NCBI GenBank assembly: GCA_003497545.1
Contig: DNNT01000091.1
Span: 1-9,234, forward strand
DNA: 9,234 bases
Direction of reading: 5' to 3'
Origin: Arenimonas sp.
Lineage (GTDB): Bacteria; Pseudomonadota; Gammaproteobacteria; Xanthomonadales; Xanthomonadaceae
Part shown: one piece after another, positions 5,244 to 9,234 of the stretch
Position numbering within the stretch: the first letter of the stretch is position 1
Layout: every line of letters begins with the position of its first letter
Made by a program: the position numbers and the translations under genes
The notes under the pieces: model-generated
The model's database searches: none
The model's input: only the letters and a program-made list of their open reading frames with translations
Told to the model about the DNA's origin: nothing

Positions 5244-7025
5244 ATGCCCTTCGCGCCCCCCGCCCGCCTGCTGGCCGTCCTGCTGCTCTGCCTGTGCGTG
5301 GCCGCACCGGCGGCGGCGCTGGAACTGGTGGCCGTGCGGGTCACCGGGCTCGCCGACGAAGCGCAGCGCGGCGACGTGCTCGACGCGCTCTCCCTGCACC
5401 GCCTCAACCCCAACCGCCGCAAGGCGCTCACCGAAAGCCGCCTGTCCTTCCTGCTGCGCCGCATCCCGCGTGAAGCGCGCCAGGCCATGGAGCCCTACGG
5501 CTACTACGACACCCAGGTCGATACCGAAGTCCAACGCGACGGCGAACGCGTCACCGTGCGCGTGGCCATCACACCCGGCGAACCGGTGAAGGTTCGCAAG
5601 CGCGAGCTGGCGCTCACCGGCGCCGCCGAAGCCGACACCGCCCTAAGCCGCCGCCTGCAACGCCTGCGCCCGCGCGAGGGCCAGGTGTTCGACCACGCCA
5701 CCTACGAAACCGGCAAGGCCAACATGGACCGGGCGCTGGCGGCGCGCGGTTATTTCGACGCGCGGCTCGACACCCACCGCGTCACCGTCAGCCGCGCCGG
5801 GCACGCCGCCGACATCGCCCTGGCCTGGGACAGCGGCGAGCGCTACACGCTGGGCGAAGCCACGCTCGAAGGCCACCCCTTCCGCCCCGGCCTGCTCGAA
5901 CACCTGGTGCCGTGGAAACCCGGCGAGCCCTACGACCAGGCCGAACTGCTGGCGCTGCAGGCCTCGCTGGCCGAGCTCGATTATTTCGCCGCCATCGACA
6001 TCCGCCCGCGCCCCGACGACGCGCAGGACAAACAGGTGCCCGTGACCGTGGCGCTCAGCCCGGCCAAGCGCAGCGTGTATTCGGCAGGCGTGCGCTTCGG
6101 CACCGATTCCGGCCTGGGCCTCACCGGCGGCCTGGAGCGGCGCTGGGTGAACGACCGCGGCCACAAGTTCGAAAGCCTGCTCAGCCTGGCCCAGCGCCGC
6201 AACGACCTGGCCACGCAGTACCGCATCCCCGCCTTCAAGTGGCTCGACGGCTGGTACACCGCCAGCGCCAGGCTGCGCCAGGAAGAGGTGGACGGCATCA
6301 ACAACGAACTGCTCGAAGTGGTGGGCAGCCGCAGCGGCCGGCTGGGCAACTGGAACCTGCTGGCGGCGCTGAACTACCGGCGCGAGCGCTTCGAGGACGC
6401 CGCCACCGGCTTCGACTACGCGTACTCGACGCTGGTCTATCCCTCGCTGTGGGCGCAGTGGGGCGAAAGCGACGACCCGCTCTACCCGCGCGCCGCGCGT
6501 GGCCTGACGGTGGAACTGCGGGCGGGCTCGTCGGCCTTCGGGTCGGACATCGACTTCCTGCAGGTGCGCGCCGAAGGCCGCTGGATCCGCAGCTTCGGCC
6601 GCCGCCACCGCCTGCTGCTGCGCGGCGAAGCCGGCACCACGGTGAGCGGCGACTTCCCCAACTTCCCGCCCTCGCTGCGTTTCTACGCCGGCGGCGACCG
6701 CAGCGTACGCGGCTACGGCTACAAGGAAATCGGCCAGTACTTCACCGGTACCGACGGGCGCCGCTACGTGTTCGGCGGCAAGCACCTGCTGGTGGCCAGC
6801 GTCGAGCTCGAGCGTTTGTTCACCCGCGAGTGGGGCGCGGCGGTGTTCGTGGACGCGGGTGACGCCTTCGACGGCGACGGCAGCTTCGACCCGCAGGTGG
6901 GCGCCGGGATCGGCCTGCGCTGGCGTTCGCCGGTGGGCCCGGTGCGCATCGACGTGGCGCACGGCTTCGGCGGCGACGCGCAGCAGTCGATCCGACTGCA
7001 CCTCAACATCGGGCCCGACCTGTGA
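5244..7025 (+). CDS. tamA: Translocation and assembly module subunit TamA (Omp85-family outer-membrane protein)
   Basis: TamA is an outer-membrane Omp85 protein that works with inner-membrane-anchored TamB in envelope assembly (insertion of some outer-membrane proteins and, through TamB, lipid transport). From ATG 5244 the product has 593 residues: a signal peptide MPFAPPARLLAVLLLCLCVA ending near AAA at residue 25, three POTRA domains (about 26-270; POTRA1 runs from LELVAVRVTGL to MEPYGYYDTQV, as in E. coli TamA), and a 16-stranded barrel (about 275-593). The Omp85 loop-6 motif VRGY is at 488-491 in GGDRSVRGYGY. The C-terminus HLNIGPDL closely matches the E. coli ending GLGPEL. A longer start at 5178 is rejected: it would cover the receptor's -35 element and bury the signal peptide. 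Tyrosine codons are 17 TAC to 4 TAT, opposite to the left part. It is divergent from the receptor (147 nt between ATGs) and overlaps tamB by 4 nt. Confidence 0.93.
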   Translation: MPFAPPARLLAVLLLCLCVAAPAAALELVAVRVTGLADEAQRGDVLDALSLHRLNPNRRKALTESRLSFLLRRIPREARQAMEPYGYYDTQVDTEVQRDGERVTVRVAITPGEPVKVRKRELALTGAAEADTALSRRLQRLRPREGQVFDHATYETGKANMDRALAARGYFDARLDTHRVTVSRAGHAADIALAWDSGERYTLGEATLEGHPFRPGLLEHLVPWKPGEPYDQAELLALQASLAELDYFAAIDIRPRPDDAQDKQVPVTVALSPAKRSVYSAGVRFGTDSGLGLTGGLERRWVNDRGHKFESLLSLAQRRNDLATQYRIPAFKWLDGWYTASARLRQEEVDGINNELLEVVGSRSGRLGNWNLLAALNYRRERFEDAATGFDYAYSTLVYPSLWAQWGESDDPLYPRAARGLTVELRAGSSAFGSDIDFLQVRAEGRWIRSFGRRHRLLLRGEAGTTVSGDFPNFPPSLRFYAGGDRSVRGYGYKEIGQYFTGTDGRRYVFGGKHLLVASVELERLFTREWGAAVFVDAGDAFDGDGSFDPQVGAGIGLRWRSPVGPVRIDVAHGFGGDAQQSIRLHLNIGPDL

Positions 7026-9234
7026 ACGCGCCCGCCGCCGCCCGCCCGCCGCGTTCGCGCCTGCAGCGCTGGTCGCGACGCGCGCTGTGGCTGGCCTTCG
7101 CGGGCGGCGCGCTGCTGGGCGCGGTGCTGGCGTGGCTGCTGCTCACGGGCAGCGGCCGCGACACGCTGCTGGGCCAGGTGACGGACCTGCTGCCACCCGG
7201 CGCGCTCACCTGGGAACGCGCCGAAGGCAGCGTGCGCGGCCCGCTGGTGCTGCACGACGCGGTTTACCGGCAGGGCGAAGTGGAGCTGCGCGTGAAGCGC
7301 CTGATGCTCGACCCCGACCTGCTGCCGGTGCTCGGCCGCCGCCTGCAGCTCGACGCGCTGGAACTGGAGGGCGCGGTGCTGACGCTGCCCGCGTCGGCAG
7401 ACGAACCCTTCGAACTGCCCGAGTGGCCCGAGGTGCTGCCGCGCCTGCCCCTGCCGCTCGACATCCGCAGCGCGCGCGTGGACGTACGCGGACTGCAGGT
7501 GTTTCAGGGCGAGCTGCAACGCGTGGACATAGGCACGCTCGAAGCCCGCGGCCTGCACCTGGTGGACGAGGGTTTCACGCTCACCGAACTGCGCGTGGAC
7601 AGCAACCTCGGCCGCGCCAGCCTCAAGGGCGAATATCGCCCCGCGCGCGACTTCCGCAGCGCGCTCACCGGCACCTTCGCCCGCGGCGCCACCGACGAAG
7701 CGCCGGCCGCCGCGCTTCAGTTCAGCCTGCAGGGCAAGCTCGACGCGCTGGCGCTGGACGTGCGCGGCGACGCGCCGCAGCCGCTGCTGCTGCAGGCCAC
7801 GCTGGCCAACGGAAAGGGCGACTCGCCGGAATGGAAGATCAGCGCGCGTTCGGACGGCCTGGCCCCCGCGCTGCTGGGCCTCGCGCCCGGCGAACCGCTG
7901 CGCTTCGCGCTGCAGCTCGAAGGCGTGGGCGCCACGGCCACGCTCTCGGGCGAAGGCGGCCAGGGCGAAACGAACCTCACCATCGAACCCTCCGAACTGT
8001 CGCTGTCCGGCGACGTGCTGCGCGTCGACCCGCTCGACCTGGTGCTGGACAACGGCCGCGTGCGCGTGGTCGGCGACGCCAAGCTCGACGCCACCAGTTC
8101 CTTCGACCTGCGCATCAGCAGCGACGGCCTGCGCTTCGAACCCGCCGCCGGCGAACCGGGCGCGCTGCCGGTGACCGCACGCGGCGAACTCGTCGCCCGC
8201 GGCGTCGCCGACGACTGGACGCTGGAAGGCGAAGCCGTGCTCGCCCGCAACGGCGAAGAAGCCCGCCTGCGCGTGGCCGGCGAAGGCGACCGCGAGCAGC
8301 TGCGCCTCGACGCCCTGCGCGCCAGCACGCCCGGCGGCGCACTCGAGGGCAGCGGCCGCGTGCGCTGGTCGCCGCGTTTCGAACTGGGCCTGCAGGTGGC
8401 GCTGCAGGAACTCGACCCCGGCTATTTCCTGCCCGACTACCCCGGCCGCCTGAGCGGCGCGCTCGACCTGCAGGCGGTGAACGACGCCGCCGGCTGGCAG
8501 GGCGCGTTCACGCTCGAAGACCTGCGCGGCGAACTGCGCCAGCGCGCCGTCGCCGGCCGCGCCAACGCCACCTGGCAGGCCGGCCAGGGCCAGGGCGAGG
8601 CCACGCTGCGGCTGGGCGAAAGCGCGGTGCTGGCGCGCGGCGGCTTCGGCCGGCGCTACGACCTGCAGGTGCAGCTCGAGCCGCTGCAGCTGGCCGACGT
8701 GCTGGCCGGCGGCGAAGGCCGCGTGGAAGGCCGCTTCGCGCTGCAGGGCCCGGCGGCCGCGCCCGATGTGTCCGCCGAACTTCGCGGCAGCGCGCTGGCC
8801 TGGGGCGATGACCGCGCCGAGACGCTCACGCTGTCGGGCCAGCTGCCGGCGCGCGGCGAGGGCGGCGACTTCACCATCGAAGGCACCGGCGTGGCCTTCG
8901 GCGGCCCACGTGCCGACGCCCTGTCGCTGCGCGCGCGCGGCAGCCAGGCGCAGTTCGCGCTCGAGGCGCAGGCCGGCGGCGAACACGGCGAACTGCAGCT
9001 GGAGGGCGACATCGGCCGCGAGGGCACGACGTGGGCCGGTGCGCTCTCGGCGCTGCAGTTCACGCCGAGCGTCGGGCCGGAGCTCACCCTGGAAGACGAG
9101 GCCGTCTTCCGCCTGGGCGCCGGCGTGCTGCAGCTCGATCGCAGCTGCCTGCGCGCGGGCGACACGGCGGGCCGCCTGTGCGTGGCCGCCACCGGCGAAC
9201 GCGTCACGCTCGACGGTGACGACCTGCCGCTGGT
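7022..9234 (+). CDS. tamB: Translocation and assembly module subunit TamB, 5' part; continues past the window end
   Basis: An uninterrupted frame of 737 codons from GTG 7022 to the window end, read codon by codon without a stop. TamB is an inner-membrane-anchored AsmA-like/VPS13-like protein whose long hydrophobic beta-groove spans the periplasm to TamA and is linked to phospholipid transport and outer-membrane protein assembly. Visible are a basic N-terminus (MNAPAAARPPRSRLQRWSRR), one membrane anchor (about 21-42), the TamB hallmark ALTWERAEGSVRGPLVLHDA (about 61-80), and then the repetitive beta-strand body rich in L.L.G/D.A.L patterns. A Cys pair, Cys709 and Cys720 in RSCLRAG...GRLC, corresponds to the conserved cysteine motif of gamma/betaproteobacterial TamB. 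Full TamB is usually about 1250-1400 residues, so roughly half is missing, including the C-terminal DUF490 domain. The start codon overlaps the tamA stop as GTGA, which implies translational coupling. Larger GC-rich open frames in other phases here are shadows. Confidence 0.9.
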   Translation, partial: MNAPAAARPPRSRLQRWSRRALWLAFAGGALLGAVLAWLLLTGSGRDTLLGQVTDLLPPGALTWERAEGSVRGPLVLHDAVYRQGEVELRVKRLMLDPDLLPVLGRRLQLDALELEGAVLTLPASADEPFELPEWPEVLPRLPLPLDIRSARVDVRGLQVFQGELQRVDIGTLEARGLHLVDEGFTLTELRVDSNLGRASLKGEYRPARDFRSALTGTFARGATDEAPAAALQFSLQGKLDALALDVRGDAPQPLLLQATLANGKGDSPEWKISARSDGLAPALLGLAPGEPLRFALQLEGVGATATLSGEGGQGETNLTIEPSELSLSGDVLRVDPLDLVLDNGRVRVVGDAKLDATSSFDLRISSDGLRFEPAAGEPGALPVTARGELVARGVADDWTLEGEAVLARNGEEARLRVAGEGDREQLRLDALRASTPGGALEGSGRVRWSPRFELGLQVALQELDPGYFLPDYPGRLSGALDLQAVNDAAGWQGAFTLEDLRGELRQRAVAGRANATWQAGQGQGEATLRLGESAVLARGGFGRRYDLQVQLEPLQLADVLAGGEGRVEGRFALQGPAAAPDVSAELRGSALAWGDDRAETLTLSGQLPARGEGGDFTIEGTGVAFGGPRADALSLRARGSQAQFALEAQAGGEHGELQLEGDIGREGTTWAGALSALQFTPSVGPELTLEDEAVFRLGAGVLQLDRSCLRAGDTAGRLCVAATGERVTLDGDDLPL

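Noticed and set aside
5643..7001. 452-codon minus-strand open frame
   Set aside because: Antisense shadow of tamA with repetitive Ala/Gln/His/Val composition.
6859..8811. 650-codon plus-strand open frame
   Set aside because: Arg/Ala-rich low-complexity shadow. The frame from GTG 7022 gives TamB with a membrane anchor and hallmark motifs instead.
6764..8986. 740-codon minus-strand open frame
   Set aside because: Ala/Gln/Arg/Gly-rich shadow caused by GC-ending codons of tamA and tamB; no recognisable fold and it conflicts with both genes.
1..9234. Defence island, CRISPR array, insertion sequence or biosynthetic cluster
   Set aside because: No regularly spaced repeats, transposase, integrase, toxin-antitoxin pair, tRNA or nuclease motif was found on either strand; the genes are ordinary metabolic and envelope genes.

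Overview
The window looks like proteobacterial chromosomal DNA with two different compositional styles. Positions 1 to about 4.7 kb have moderate-to-high GC and a strong preference for TAT over TAC at tyrosine (11 TAT to 2 TAC in the aminotransferase gene, counted by eye). They carry genes arranged as in sphingomonads (Alphaproteobacteria: Sphingobium/Sphingomonas type). From about 4.8 kb to the end GC is clearly higher (75% over 4801-5100 by hand count, against 65% over 4381-4800) and tyrosine is mostly TAC (17 TAC to 4 TAT in tamA). The TamA/TamB pair there looks more like that of high-GC Gammaproteobacteria of the Xanthomonadaceae/Lysobacteraceae type. The taxonomic assignment of both parts is inference from composition and remembered protein resemblance; no search was run.

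Layout, left to right. The window opens inside a gene whose visible end is the aminodeoxychorismate-lyase (PabC, fold-type IV PLP) domain, probably the tail of a PabB-PabC fusion (1-432, +). A 186-bp gap leads to a complete class-I aspartate/aromatic aminotransferase gene (619-1821, +), which ends in two successive hairpins. After a gene-poor stretch (1822-2131) come a 50-residue single-span membrane protein gene (2132-2284, +) and, overlapping its end by 14 nt, an exported methionine sulfoxide reductase A gene (2271-2942, +). Converging on it is a CirA-like TonB-dependent catecholate-siderophore receptor gene (2976-5096, -). The receptor is read from a promoter whose -10 element lies inside a strong Fur box (5148-5162). 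Divergent from it are tamA (5244-7025, +) and tamB (7022 to beyond the window end, +), overlapping as GTGA.

Functionally the left part combines folate and amino-acid metabolism with periplasmic protein repair. The centre is an iron-repressed outer-membrane transporter. The right part is the TamA-TamB envelope machine. No mobile element, CRISPR array, tRNA or rRNA was seen, and I found no clearly new biological system. The most notable points are the composition break, which appears to fall inside the receptor gene (around codons 100-126) and suggests recombination, lateral transfer or an assembly chimera; the long tamB reading frame hidden among GC-rich shadow frames; a possibly leaderless tamA; and the small membrane protein coupled to msrA.
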